From Flavimaribacter sp039888615 (GTDB lineage: Bacteria > Pseudomonadota > Alphaproteobacteria > Rhizobiales > Rhizobiaceae): a stretch of 64,000 nt of DNA. A program made the translations under genes and the position numbers. The DNA lies in the NCBI GenBank assembly GCA_039888615.1, contig JBDQQS010000009.1; one strand, 5' to 3'. Numbering within the stretch: the first letter of the stretch is position 1; every line of letters starts with the position of its first letter. A model generated the notes under the pieces. The model did not search any database. It saw nothing but the letters and a program-made list of their open reading frames with translations, and had not been told where the DNA came from. Of this stretch, positions 1 through 8,527 are shown one piece after another.

Positions 1-113
1 ATGAATTTCTGCGGATCGAACATGTCCTTCATTGCGTCCGGATCATAGAAACTGAAGAACTCCTCCATCATGCCGGCAGGGTCGAAGGGGGATTTTTCCG
101 GTTTTTTGGCCAT
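1..113 (-). CDS. N-terminus of a possible phasin-like protein (partial)
   Basis: Only the first 37 codons lie in the window; the rest runs off the left edge. The ATG at 113-111 is preceded by a purine-rich GGAAAGGA box about 8 bases upstream, which fixes the start. The peptide begins MAKKPEKSPFDPAGMMEEFF and continues with a short acidic/aromatic stretch ending near FDPQKF. Small proteins with this kind of N-terminus in Rhizobiales are often annotated as phasins (polyhydroxyalkanoate granule proteins), but that is only a resemblance and the diagnostic helical region is not visible. Treat it as a genuine gene start with an uncertain product. Confidence 0.5.
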   Translation of the reverse strand, partial: MAKKPEKSPFDPAGMMEEFFSFYDPDAMKDMFDPQKF

Positions 114-324
114 TGCGATTTTCCTTTCCGGGGTAAACCCCGTCTGGTGATTTCCGGCGCAGCAGAACAGAACTCTGCGATGGTTTCGTGATCCCGCGAC
201 AGAAACGGGACCGGCTCATGGTATGACGAAACGCGCCGGCGAGAAAGCTGTTCCTGATTGCGCGTTTCATAGGTTGCGATAAACTCATAATGCATGTTTG
301 GATTGCGCCGGGAAGGGAGGCCTC

Positions 325-678
325 ATGACGAAGCACAGGATCTACGCGATGAGCTTTGCCAGCGTGTACCCGCATTACGTCGCCAAGGCGGAGCGCAAGG
401 GCTGCGCGAAGGCGGAAGTCGACGAGATCATTTGCTGGCTGACAGGGTATGACCAGCAGGGACTGGACGCCGAGATCGAAAAAGAGACGGATTTCGAGAC
501 GTTTCTTGTGGAGGCGCCGCAGATGAATCCATCCAGAGCTCTGATCAAGGGCGTGGTCTGCGGCGTGCGGGTGGAGGACATCGAGGAGCCCGTGATGCAG
601 GACATTCGCTATCTCGACAAGATGATCGACGAACTGGCCAGGGGCAAGGCGATGGAGAAGATCCTTCGGAACGGCTGA
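325..678 (+). CDS. DUF2200 family protein
   Basis: A protein of about 117 residues starting MTKHRIYAMSFASVYPHYV, the characteristic opening of the DUF2200 family, whose biochemical function is unknown. It is single-domain, soluble and without signal peptide or membrane segment, and the middle carries the family's conserved region near EIICWLTGYDQQGL. The ATG at 325 was chosen over the upstream in-frame ATG because a GGGAGG box ends 4 bases before it and the family start aligns there. It stands alone, divergent from the partial gene to its left and convergent with the amidohydrolase to its right. Confidence 0.85.
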   Translation: MTKHRIYAMSFASVYPHYVAKAERKGCAKAEVDEIICWLTGYDQQGLDAEIEKETDFETFLVEAPQMNPSRALIKGVVCGVRVEDIEEPVMQDIRYLDKMIDELARGKAMEKILRNG

Positions 679-767
679 ATCCCTCGCGCCGTCGACAAGG
701 CGCTGCTGGAGGACGGATCAAGTCCGGCATGAGGGTAAGTCTATGATATACCCACATCAATACGCTG

Positions 768-2057
768 TTATCCCTCGACAGGCGCGTAATCTGCGGCGTC
801 GAGGCGGCCGGGGCGGCCCTCGAGCCCCAGCTTGGCGATGCGCGGCAGCGTTTCGCTTATGATCTTGCCCTGGCGGAAAACGGCGAGCCGAGTCGCCTTC
901 AGCCGGATCGCCTCGATCGGGTCGCGCGCCTGCAACAAAACGCAATTGGCGGACTTGCCTTCGGCAACGCCGTAATAGTCGAGCCCCATCGCCTTCGCCG
1001 AGTTGACGGTGATCGCGTCATAGGCCTGGCGCATGGCGTCGAGCGAGGTCATCTGGCCGACATGCACGGCCATGTTGGCTACCTCCAGCATGTCGGCGGC
1101 GCCGAGCGAGTACCACGGATCCATGCAGCAATCCTGACCGAAGGCGACGTTGACGCCCTGGGCGAGAAGCTCCGGCACGCGGGTCATGCCGCGGCGCTTC
1201 GGATAGGTGTCGTGGCGGCCTTGCAGGGTGATGTTGATCAGCGGATTGGGGATTGCATGGATCTCCGCCTCCGCCATCAGCGGCAGCAGCTTGGAGACGT
1301 AGTAATTGTCCATCGAATGCATGGAGGTGAGATGCGAACCGGCGACGCGTCCCTGCAGCCCGAGGCGCACGGTCTCGGCGGCCACCGTCTCGATGTGGCG
1401 CGACATCGGATCGTCTGTCTCGTCGCAGTGGAAATCAACGCGCAAGCCGCGCTCGGCGGCGATCTCGCACAGCCGCGTCACCGACCGGGCGCCGTCCTGC
1501 ATGGTGCGCTCGAAATGCGGAATGCCGCCGACGACGTCGACGCCCATGTCGAGGGCGCGCAGCAGGTTCTTTTCCGCCGTGGGCGAGCGGTAGAGGCCGT
1601 CCTGCGGAAAGGCGACGAGCTGCAGGTCGATATAGGGCTTGATGCGTTCGCGCACATCCAGAAGCGCCTCAACGGCAAGCAACCGGTCGTCGCAGACATC
1701 GACATGGCTGCGGATCGACAACAGTCCCTGAGAGACGGCGAGGTCGCAATAGCGCAGCGCCCGCTCGATCACCGCCTCGTGGGTGAGAAGCGGCTTCAAC
1801 TCGCCCCACAGCGCAATGCCTTCCAGCAAGGTGCCGGACCGGTTGAGCCGAGGCAGGCCAAGGGAAAGCGTCGCGTCCATGTGGAAATGCGGGTCGATGA
1901 AATGCGGCGAGAGCAGGCGTCCGCCGGCGTCGACGACGCGCGCGGCCTCGCCTTCAACGCCCCTGGCGATCGCCTCGAAGCGGCCCCCGGATATCGCGAC
2001 ATCGACGCCCTCGCGTCCGTCCGGAAGATTGGCGTTCCTGATCAGGATATCGAACAT
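768..2057 (-). CDS. codA: Cytosine deaminase-like amidohydrolase (CodA family)
   Basis: About 429 residues, the usual length of CodA-type metal-dependent deaminases. Visible features are the HFH metal-binding motif (DPHFHMDATL, near residue 60), the HCDE motif, a later SHLTSMHS histidine motif, and the block ITLQGRHDTYPKRRG followed by FGQDCCMDPWYSLG. In E. coli CodA the last block reads GHDD; here the catalytic Asp is kept but the following Asp, which shapes substrate choice, is Cys. The substrate may therefore be cytosine, isoguanine or another aminopyrimidine/triazine. The start at 2057 puts an AAGGGA box 9 bases upstream. It faces hisC across a short divergent region, so a role in pyrimidine salvage is family knowledge, not context. 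Confidence 0.8.
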   Translation of the reverse strand: MFDILIRNANLPDGREGVDVAISGGRFEAIARGVEGEAARVVDAGGRLLSPHFIDPHFHMDATLSLGLPRLNRSGTLLEGIALWGELKPLLTHEAVIERALRYCDLAVSQGLLSIRSHVDVCDDRLLAVEALLDVRERIKPYIDLQLVAFPQDGLYRSPTAEKNLLRALDMGVDVVGGIPHFERTMQDGARSVTRLCEIAAERGLRVDFHCDETDDPMSRHIETVAAETVRLGLQGRVAGSHLTSMHSMDNYYVSKLLPLMAEAEIHAIPNPLINITLQGRHDTYPKRRGMTRVPELLAQGVNVAFGQDCCMDPWYSLGAADMLEVANMAVHVGQMTSLDAMRQAYDAITVNSAKAMGLDYYGVAEGKSANCVLLQARDPIEAIRLKATRLAVFRQGKIISETLPRIAKLGLEGRPGRLDAADYAPVEG

Positions 2058-2241
2058 GCGGCGCATTCCCTTGCGGTGTTTCAGAACTGCGCCATCACTG
2101 CATGGCGACGGGCCGGGCCGCAAGGGGTCGCGGCGTCATTAACTGGCGGCGAGCCTGCCGAAACCCTCGACATCGGGGGCGCTTGGCGCTATGCCCGCCG
2201 AGACTGAGCCATGTCTGAGCCAGGTCATGACAGGAAGATCG

Positions 2242-3348
2242 ATGAGCAGCGCAGAAAACAGGCCGGCGCCGAAGCCGGGCGTGATGGATATTGCAGCTTA
2301 TGTGCCGGGCAAGGATTCCGCGCCCGGCGTCGCGAAGGTTTACAAACTTTCAGCCAACGAAACGCCTTTGGGGCCGAGCCCCCATGTGGCCGGCGCAATG
2401 GCGACCGCTCTGGAGCATCCGGAGATCTATCCGGACGGCGGATCGACGAAACTGCGCGAAGCGATCGCCGCGCGGCACGGATTGAACGCCGCCAATATCG
2501 TCTGCGGCAACGGTTCGGACGAATTGCTGGGTCTTCTGTGCCAGACCTATCTCGCGCCCGGCGACGAGGGGATCGTCACCGAACACGGCTTTCTCGTCTA
2601 CAAGATCCAGATCACCGCCGCCGGCGCGACGCCGGTGACCGTTCCCGAGACCGATCTGCGCGCCGATGTCGACGCGATCCTCGCCGCGGTGACGGAGCGC
2701 ACCAGGCTCGTTTTCATCGCCAACCCGAACAATCCGACCGGCACCTATCTGCCGGCCGACGAATTGCGCCGTCTGCAGGCGGGGCTGCCGGGCAACGTGC
2801 TGCTGGTGATCGACGCCGCTTACGCCGAATATGTGCGGCGCAACGACTATGAAGCGGGGATCGAACTGGTTTCCGGCAGCGAAAACGTCGTCATGACCCG
2901 AACGTTCTCGAAGATCTACGGTCTGGCGGGTCTGCGTGTCGGCTGGATGTATGCGCCGCTGGCCGTCGCCGACGCCGTCAACCGGGTGCGCGGGCCGTTC
3001 AACCTCAACGCCGTCGCGATCGAGGCGGGCGCAGCGGCGATTGCCGACCGCGATCATGTGGACAAGGCCGTCGCCTACAATCTGCGCTGGATCGAGCGTC
3101 TGACGACGGAAATCAGGGCGCTGGGTCTGAGCGTCACGCCGTCGGTCGGCAATTTCATTCTCATTCATTTCGGCAATCAGCCAGGCAAGTCTGCGGCGGA
3201 TGCGGATGATTATCTTACCGCGCGCGGCCTCGTGCTGCGGCGCGTGACGGCCTATGGCTTTCCGGACGGCTTGCGCATGAGCGTCGGCCCGCAAGAGGCC
3301 AACGAAGCGGTGATCGCCGCCCTGAAGGAATTCCTGGACAAGACATGA
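2242..3348 (+). CDS. hisC: Histidinol-phosphate aminotransferase
   Basis: A fold-type I PLP aminotransferase of about 368 residues that converts imidazole-acetol phosphate to histidinol phosphate; rhizobial HisC paralogues next to tyrC may also transaminate aromatic keto acids. Recognisable motifs are KLSANETPLGPSP at the N-terminus, the NPNNPTGTYL loop and the PLP-lysine motif TFSKIYGLAGLRVGW. The start at 2242 follows an AGGAAG box; a longer in-frame reading to 2191 lacks one. The stop overlaps the tyrC start (ATGA arrangement at 3345-3348), so the two are translationally coupled, linking histidine/aromatic transamination with tyrosine synthesis. Confidence 0.93.
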   Translation: MSSAENRPAPKPGVMDIAAYVPGKDSAPGVAKVYKLSANETPLGPSPHVAGAMATALEHPEIYPDGGSTKLREAIAARHGLNAANIVCGNGSDELLGLLCQTYLAPGDEGIVTEHGFLVYKIQITAAGATPVTVPETDLRADVDAILAAVTERTRLVFIANPNNPTGTYLPADELRRLQAGLPGNVLLVIDAAYAEYVRRNDYEAGIELVSGSENVVMTRTFSKIYGLAGLRVGWMYAPLAVADAVNRVRGPFNLNAVAIEAGAAAIADRDHVDKAVAYNLRWIERLTTEIRALGLSVTPSVGNFILIHFGNQPGKSAADADDYLTARGLVLRRVTAYGFPDGLRMSVGPQEANEAVIAALKEFLDKT

Positions 3349-4283
3349 CCACCAAGCAATTCGACAAAATCGCGCTGATCGGCATCGGTCTCATCGGCTC
3401 CTCCCTTGCACACGTCATCCGGCAGAAGGGGCTTGCCGGCACGGTGGCGATCGCCACCCGCTCGTCCGAAACACTGGAGCGCGCGCATGATCTGGGGCTT
3501 GGAGACAGCTATACAACCTCCAGCGCGGAAGCCGTGCGCGACGCCGACCTGGTGATCGTCAGCGTGCCGGTTGGTTCATCGGAGAAGGTGGCGCGCGAAA
3601 TCGCAGGCGAACTGAAGGAAGGCGCGATCGTCACCGATGTCGGCTCGACCAAGGAATCCGTCGTCGAGCAGATGAAGCCGCATATCCCCGAACACGCGCA
3701 TTTCATTCCAGGCCATCCGATCGCCGGGACGGAGCATTCCGGACCGGATTCCGGTTTCGCGACGCTGTTTGAAGGCCGCTGGTGCATTCTCACGCCACTG
3801 CCCGGCACAGACGAGGAGGCGCTGCAGAAACTGACGACGTTCTGGGAAAGCTGCGGCTCGATGGTCGACCGGATGGATCCGCACCGTCATGATCTGGTGC
3901 TCGCGATCGTCTCGCATCTGCCGCAGATCATCGCCTACAATATCGTGGGCACAGCCGACGATCTGGAAACCGTGACGGAATCGGAAGTCATCAAATATTC
4001 GGCCTCGGGCTTTCGCGACTTCACGCGTCTTGCGGCCTCCGACCCCACCATGTGGCGGGACGTATGCCTGCACAACCGGGACGCCATCCTGGAAATGCTG
4101 GCGCGTTTTTCGGAGGATCTGTCCTCATTGCAAAGGGCGATCCGGTGGGGAGACGGCGACAAGCTGTTCGACCTGTTCAGCCACACGCGGCATATCCGCA
4201 GGTCGATCATCGAGGCTGGCCAGGACGTCAAGGCGCCCGATTTCGGCCGGCATCCGGAATATGCTCCGGCGGAGAAGAATTAG
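3345..4283 (+). CDS. tyrC: Prephenate/arogenate (cyclohexadienyl) dehydrogenase
   Basis: A 312-residue NAD(P)-dependent dehydrogenase for tyrosine synthesis. The N-terminal Rossmann fold shows IALIGIGLIGSSLAHVIRQ, and the domain includes VTDVGSTKESV, HPIAGTEHSGP and the helical C-terminal segment with SHLPQIIAYNIV and SASGFRDFTRLAASDP. No chorismate mutase or ACT domain is fused, so it is the monofunctional alphaproteobacterial form. It overlaps hisC by 4 bases, the hisC-tyrC pairing being common in Rhizobiales. Whether the preferred substrate is prephenate or arogenate cannot be read from the sequence. Confidence 0.93.
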   Translation: MTTKQFDKIALIGIGLIGSSLAHVIRQKGLAGTVAIATRSSETLERAHDLGLGDSYTTSSAEAVRDADLVIVSVPVGSSEKVAREIAGELKEGAIVTDVGSTKESVVEQMKPHIPEHAHFIPGHPIAGTEHSGPDSGFATLFEGRWCILTPLPGTDEEALQKLTTFWESCGSMVDRMDPHRHDLVLAIVSHLPQIIAYNIVGTADDLETVTESEVIKYSASGFRDFTRLAASDPTMWRDVCLHNRDAILEMLARFSEDLSSLQRAIRWGDGDKLFDLFSHTRHIRRSIIEAGQDVKAPDFGRHPEYAPAEKN

Positions 4284-4302
4284 GCGCGCTGTTGCGGGAT
4301 GA

Positions 4303-5310
4303 TCAGTACCGCCGCGGGCGCAGCGGCGGGATGCGGCCAAGCGTGAAGAAGGCGATCGAAACCTTGCCGCGGCGCACCGTGACCGGAAGCTTGATTTCAC
4401 CGGTTCCGGACAGGGTGGACAGCACCGAGCGGACGTTTTCGATGGCGCCGGTCGGGTCGGGCACGCCGCGCGCCAGCTCCATGACGCCGGCGAGATCGCG
4501 GATGCTCAGGTCGAACCGCCCGTCGAGAAGGCCGCGCTGATCGATCGAGAACGGGCCGTCAACGGCGATACGAGCGCCATTGTCTAGAGCGACGACGAAG
4601 GTCTTCAACGAACCGCTTGCACCGATCCATGGATAATCCCGCGTTCGCTGCTGCCCCGAAAGAAGCCAGGCCCGATCGTCGACGCTGACGTCGAAATCGA
4701 GATCGAAGGCCGGCGCGTCGCCGGCGCCCGTCGCAAGCCGCGCATTGCGCAGCATCGCTGCGAAATCCAGGTTGTCGCCGTTTCGACGGGTGTGGAATTC
4801 GCTTGTGTCGGTTGCGAGCGTCAGGTCGTCGGCGCCGTTCGTCAGCACCGCCTGCGTATCCTCGACGTGGACCGAGGCGCGGTCGAGCCCGTTGAGACCG
4901 AAAACGGTGCTCGACTGCAGCGACCGCCATTCGAAATCGGCGCGGTCGCCGCGCGGCGACACGATGGTGACCGGGCTGTCGAGTTCGGAGATGATGTGGT
5001 TGGGACTGTAGACCTGCGCGGCGGTGCGGAAGGCGCCCGCCGACAGTTGCGAGGAATCGACCTCGCTGACCGCCGTCACCGAATCGCAGAACACGCCGAG
5101 GCGGAAGGGAAAGCCGCGCACTTCCATGTCTTCGCAGTCGGCCGCGACGCTGTTGAGCGACAGATTGGCGAGCACCATTTCGCTGCGCGTCTTGACCTCG
5201 CCGGCGAGGTAGAACCACAGGCCGGCATAGCCCCCGAACAGCACCACGATAAAGATCGCAAGGAAAATGAGACGCCGGAGATACCGGCCGTCATTCTGTG
5301 AAGTGGTCAT
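4303..5310 (-). CDS. DUF2125 domain membrane-anchored protein
   Basis: A protein of about 335 residues with an N-terminal membrane anchor (IFLAIFIVVLFGGYAGLWFYL, from about residue 15) and a large presumably periplasmic region belonging to DUF2125, a family of unknown function largely restricted to Alphaproteobacteria. The segment AADCEDMEVRGFPFRLGVFC is the typical start of the DUF2125 region, with two cysteines. The ATG at 5310 is preceded by GGAG six bases upstream. It converges on tyrC with a 19-base gap and diverges from the ChaC-like gene. Confidence 0.85.
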   Translation of the reverse strand: MTTSQNDGRYLRRLIFLAIFIVVLFGGYAGLWFYLAGEVKTRSEMVLANLSLNSVAADCEDMEVRGFPFRLGVFCDSVTAVSEVDSSQLSAGAFRTAAQVYSPNHIISELDSPVTIVSPRGDRADFEWRSLQSSTVFGLNGLDRASVHVEDTQAVLTNGADDLTLATDTSEFHTRRNGDNLDFAAMLRNARLATGAGDAPAFDLDFDVSVDDRAWLLSGQQRTRDYPWIGASGSLKTFVVALDNGARIAVDGPFSIDQRGLLDGRFDLSIRDLAGVMELARGVPDPTGAIENVRSVLSTLSGTGEIKLPVTVRRGKVSIAFFTLGRIPPLRPRRY

Positions 5311-5354
5311 AGATTCTCCAGCCAATACTTCAATTCGCCTGCGTTTCGAATTAT

Positions 5355-5894
5355 GTGACGGATATGGACGATTTTTGGGTCTTTGGCTACGGGTCGCTGA
5401 TGTGGCGGCCAGGTTTCGAGTTTCGCGAGGCGCAGCGCGGACGGATCTACGGATACCGGCGCGCGCTGTGCATCCACTCTTTCATTCATCGCGGCACGCC
5501 GGAACGGCCGGGGCTGGTGCTCGGGCTCGACCGGGGCGGCTCCTGCACGGGGATGGTGTTCAAGGTTAGGGGAGAGGACCATGAAGAGGTGGTCGCCTAT
5601 CTGCGCGCCCGCGAAATGACCAACAAGGTCTATATGGAGCGGCATCTGCCGGCCTATCTCGCAAATGGCGAGCAGGTGGAAGCGCTATCCTTCGTGACGG
5701 ACCGCGCGCATCCGCAATACGCCGGCGCGCTGGAGATCGACGAGGCGGCGCATCGCGTTGCGGTGTCGGAAGGCCAGTCGGGTCACAACGCGGACTATGT
5801 GCTGAGCACTGTCAGGCATCTCAGGGAAATGCGGATTCGCGATCACCTGCTTGAGGCGGTGGCCGAACGGCTGGAGCCCGTCAGTTCCTCGTAG
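5355..5894 (+). CDS. ChaC-like gamma-glutamylcyclotransferase
   Basis: About 176-179 residues of the ChaC branch, which cleaves glutathione to 5-oxoproline and Cys-Gly in the cytosol. The substrate-binding motif FGYGSLMWRPGF lies at residue 10, with the family blocks GYRRALCIHS, RGTPERPGLVLGL and EMTNKVYMERHLPAYL; the Glu of the last block aligns with the catalytic acid of the fold. Start may be GTG 5355 or ATG 5364; neither has a strong ribosome site. Its last 52 bases overlap the 3' end of plsC on the other strand. Confidence 0.85.
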   Translation: MTDMDDFWVFGYGSLMWRPGFEFREAQRGRIYGYRRALCIHSFIHRGTPERPGLVLGLDRGGSCTGMVFKVRGEDHEEVVAYLRAREMTNKVYMERHLPAYLANGEQVEALSFVTDRAHPQYAGALEIDEAAHRVAVSEGQSGHNADYVLSTVRHLREMRIRDHLLEAVAERLEPVSSS

Positions 5895-6652
5895 CGTTTG
5901 CGGGCCGTTTGAGGCAGCGGCAGATGCGGATTTTCTTCGATTGTTCTGACCAGCAGTTCGTCAGTCGCGGCTTCTGTGACGTCAACCAGTTTTTCCAGGA
6001 ATGCGTCAGGCTCCATGCCCGGCTGGATCGGTTCGAGAAACCGAACGTTGATTTGGCCGGGATAGCGGATGAATTTGCGCCGCGGCCAGAAAAGGCCGGG
6101 AACCATGGCGACCGGCACGACCGGAACCTGGAGCTGGTCGTAGAGCCGGGCGATGCCGAATTTGTAGACCGGTTCGGCGCCGACCGGGCGGCGCGTCCCT
6201 TCGGGATAGATGATGAGCTGGCGGCCGTCCGCCATCTGCTTGCGGGTGCGTTCGAGCACGGCCGGCATGACGCTGGATTTCGCGCCGCGATCGATCGGCA
6301 CCATGCGCATCTTGATCACGTACCAGCCGAAGAGCGGGATCCAGGTAAGTTCCCGCTTGAGGATATAGAAGGGATCGTCCAGATGCGGCAGCAGCGCATA
6401 GGCGTCCCAGAAGGACTGGTGTTTCGGCGCGATGATGTAGGGTCCGTCGGGCAGGTTCTCGAGCCCTTCGATCGAGTAATCCGTTCCCACGATGACCTTG
6501 AGCAGCCAATGGTTGGACCGCACCCAGTTTTTCGGAATCACCCATGCGTTTTTCCGCCGCATCAGGAAATAGGCCGGAGAAAAGATGATCATCTGGACAA
6601 TCAGGTTGAGATAGAAGGCCAGATTGAACAGCATTGAGCGGAGCAGGATCAT
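5843..6652 (-). CDS. plsC: 1-acyl-sn-glycerol-3-phosphate acyltransferase
   Basis: A 269-residue membrane acyltransferase that makes phosphatidic acid from lysophosphatidic acid. It has an N-terminal hydrophobic segment (MLFNLAFYLNLIVQMIIF), the HX4D catalytic motif as KHQSFWDAYA near residue 98, and the substrate-binding motif IYPEGTRRPVG near residue 168. It is the last gene of the leftward ftsE-ftsX-ydcF-plsC run, 7 bases after ydcF, so it is probably cotranscribed with the divisome genes. The C-terminal coding end overlaps the convergent ChaC-like gene. Confidence 0.93.
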   Translation of the reverse strand: MILLRSMLFNLAFYLNLIVQMIIFSPAYFLMRRKNAWVIPKNWVRSNHWLLKVIVGTDYSIEGLENLPDGPYIIAPKHQSFWDAYALLPHLDDPFYILKRELTWIPLFGWYVIKMRMVPIDRGAKSSVMPAVLERTRKQMADGRQLIIYPEGTRRPVGAEPVYKFGIARLYDQLQVPVVPVAMVPGLFWPRRKFIRYPGQINVRFLEPIQPGMEPDAFLEKLVDVTEAATDELLVRTIEENPHLPLPQTARKRYEELTGSSRSATASSR

Positions 6653-6659
6653 GGGTGAT

Positions 6660-7412
6660 CTAATCCGTCACCGTGGCCTGCGAGTCAATGCCGCCGGCGG
6701 TCGGCCGTCCGGCGGCGTGGGCGACGGAACGCAGGAATTCGCCGGCGACGTCCGTTCCCGTCGCCAGCCGCAACCGCGCAATCAGATATTTCGCGTATTC
6801 CTCGACCAGCGGACGCCAGAGCGCCGGCCTGCGCACCCAGTCATAATTGCGGAATTCGTCCGGAACCACGGGGTAGGGGATGAATTCGACCTCCTCATCA
6901 AGACGGCGCAATTCGATCAGGCTTCGCGGCATGTGATCGCTGCTGGTGACGACGATAACCCGCGTAAAGTTGTTGTCTCTCGCCCATTGGCTGACCTCGA
7001 GGGCGTTGCCTTCGGTGTCGAGCGCGTCGTGGCCGATATCCACGCAGCACTCGAACAGCGCCGCCTCCGTGGATGTCAGTTTGCGGATCTGCTCAGCCGT
7101 TGTGCTCGGATAGACGCCGGAGATCAGCAACCGGTCAGCCAGTCCCTGGTCAAGAAGGTCGAGCGCCTGTTCGATGCGGTGGCTTCGCCCCGTCAGGACG
7201 ACGATGCCGTCGGCTTCCGCGATGTCCGCCGGCGGCGTGACGGAGGTGATTTCGCTGGAAAACCGGAAAAAGCCGCCGATCAGAACGCCGAATCCCAGCA
7301 CGACGATCCATATGGCGATCACCGTCAACGCGCGCGCACCGCGCCGCAGCCTGCCGGGCTTTTTTGGCGCTGGCTGGTCTTCCAGTTCAGGATCCTTGTT
7401 TTCGACGTCCAT
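6660..7412 (-). CDS. YdcF/SanA family (DUF218) membrane protein
   Basis: A 250-residue protein with one N-terminal transmembrane helix (TVIAIWIVVLGFGVLIGGFF) and a DUF218 domain starting at ADGIVVLTGRSHRIEQALDL, followed by RLLISGVYPST, a region with NALEVSQWARDN and VVTSSDHMPRSLIEL. DUF218 proteins of the ElyC/SanA/YdcF type are linked to envelope barrier maintenance, but enzymatic activity is not established. The ATG at 7412 was chosen because the much longer in-frame reading upstream runs inside ftsX. It sits between ftsX (125-base gap) and plsC (7-base gap) in the conserved rhizobial cluster. Confidence 0.88.
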   Translation of the reverse strand: MDVENKDPELEDQPAPKKPGRLRRGARALTVIAIWIVVLGFGVLIGGFFRFSSEITSVTPPADIAEADGIVVLTGRSHRIEQALDLLDQGLADRLLISGVYPSTTAEQIRKLTSTEAALFECCVDIGHDALDTEGNALEVSQWARDNNFTRVIVVTSSDHMPRSLIELRRLDEEVEFIPYPVVPDEFRNYDWVRRPALWRPLVEEYAKYLIARLRLATGTDVAGEFLRSVAHAAGRPTAGGIDSQATVTD

Positions 7413-7537
7413 GACGATGCCGCAAATGTGTAGGAGAGAATTGTACGCGCATTTCCGCAGTGTCAATGAACAATGACCGCTTTGGCCGCCCAAAGACCGC
7501 CACAGCGCGGCTTGCGCGACGTTTCGCGGTTGTCTGG

Positions 7538-8527
7538 CTACAGGACGTGTCCGGGGTTGGAACGGATCAGGTCGATTTCCCGAATCGTTTTCATCACGGT
7601 GATTCGCGTGGTCAGGGCAGTGAGAAAGGCGATGATGATGACGATCGCGACGATGCCGACATAGCCGCCGGGCCCCACCGAGAAGCCGCCGAACAGGGCG
7701 TTTGTCTGGTCCGATTGAGGGGTGGCGAAATTGTTGTTCGCCCAGACGCCCGCCGCCGCAAAGATGATCGCCGCCGCAATGCCGCCGGCGGTCGCGCCTT
7801 TCAGGGCGATGACGAAGAAATGACGCTGGAAGTGCGATGCGACGAAGCCGGCCTCCGCGCCGACGAAATGCAGCACTTCGACGATGTGGTGATTGCCCGA
7901 CAGTGCGCCGCGGGTTGCAAATATCACCGTCAGCACCGTTGCGGCGAAGACGAGCAGCAGGATGCATATGCCGATCAGCGTCGTGGTGTTGGCCATGGCG
8001 ACCAACCGGTTCACCCAGGTGCGGTGGTCGTCGAGGTAGACGTTCGGAAGGGCTTGCGTCAACGCTGTGCGCATCGCCTGAAAGTCCGGTGGCGCACCCT
8101 CGTCGATGGTGACGATGACCAGCCGGGGCACGGGAAGTTCGTCCAGATCGAGTCCCTCGCCAAGCCAGGGTTCCAGCAGGCGTGAAGTCTCGTCGTCATT
8201 GACGATCGTGGCGTCCGTCGCGCCGTCGAACCCGATCGCGATCCGTCGCGCGGTCTCGAGGGCCTGCTGCATGTCGAGCCCGTCCTGCGGCTTGATCTGG
8301 ATGGTGACTTCTCGCGAAATGTCGCTCTGCCAGGTGTTTGCAGTGTCCTGGACGAGGATGACCGCGCCAAGCGTGAGGCTGGCCAGAAACGACATGATCG
8401 AAATCACGAACATGAGCGAGCGGCCGGCGATGTTCGCCGCCGGAACGATGGGCGCCGTCGGCCGAAGAACGATCTGCCGGGGCTGCCTCGCGCCGGTTCC
8501 GCCGGATGGAGCGCCGTCGTCAGTCAT
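7538..8527 (-). CDS. ftsX: Cell division protein FtsX
   Basis: The membrane subunit of the FtsEX complex, which transmits ATP hydrolysis in the cytoplasm to peptidoglycan hydrolase activation at the septum. About 329 residues with four predicted transmembrane segments: one near the N-terminus (MFVISIMSFLASLTLGAVIL), then a periplasmic loop of about 120 residues, then three more (TLIGICILLLVFAATVLTVI, a central Ala/Gly-rich helix, and a C-terminal IVAIVIIIAFLTAL). The start could be 8545 or 8527; both overlap or abut the end of ftsE, so translation is coupled. Confidence 0.92.
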   Translation of the reverse strand: MTDDGAPSGGTGARQPRQIVLRPTAPIVPAANIAGRSLMFVISIMSFLASLTLGAVILVQDTANTWQSDISREVTIQIKPQDGLDMQQALETARRIAIGFDGATDATIVNDDETSRLLEPWLGEGLDLDELPVPRLVIVTIDEGAPPDFQAMRTALTQALPNVYLDDHRTWVNRLVAMANTTTLIGICILLLVFAATVLTVIFATRGALSGNHHIVEVLHFVGAEAGFVASHFQRHFFVIALKGATAGGIAAAIIFAAAGVWANNNFATPQSDQTNALFGGFSVGPGGYVGIVAIVIIIAFLTALTTRITVMKTIREIDLIRSNPGHVL

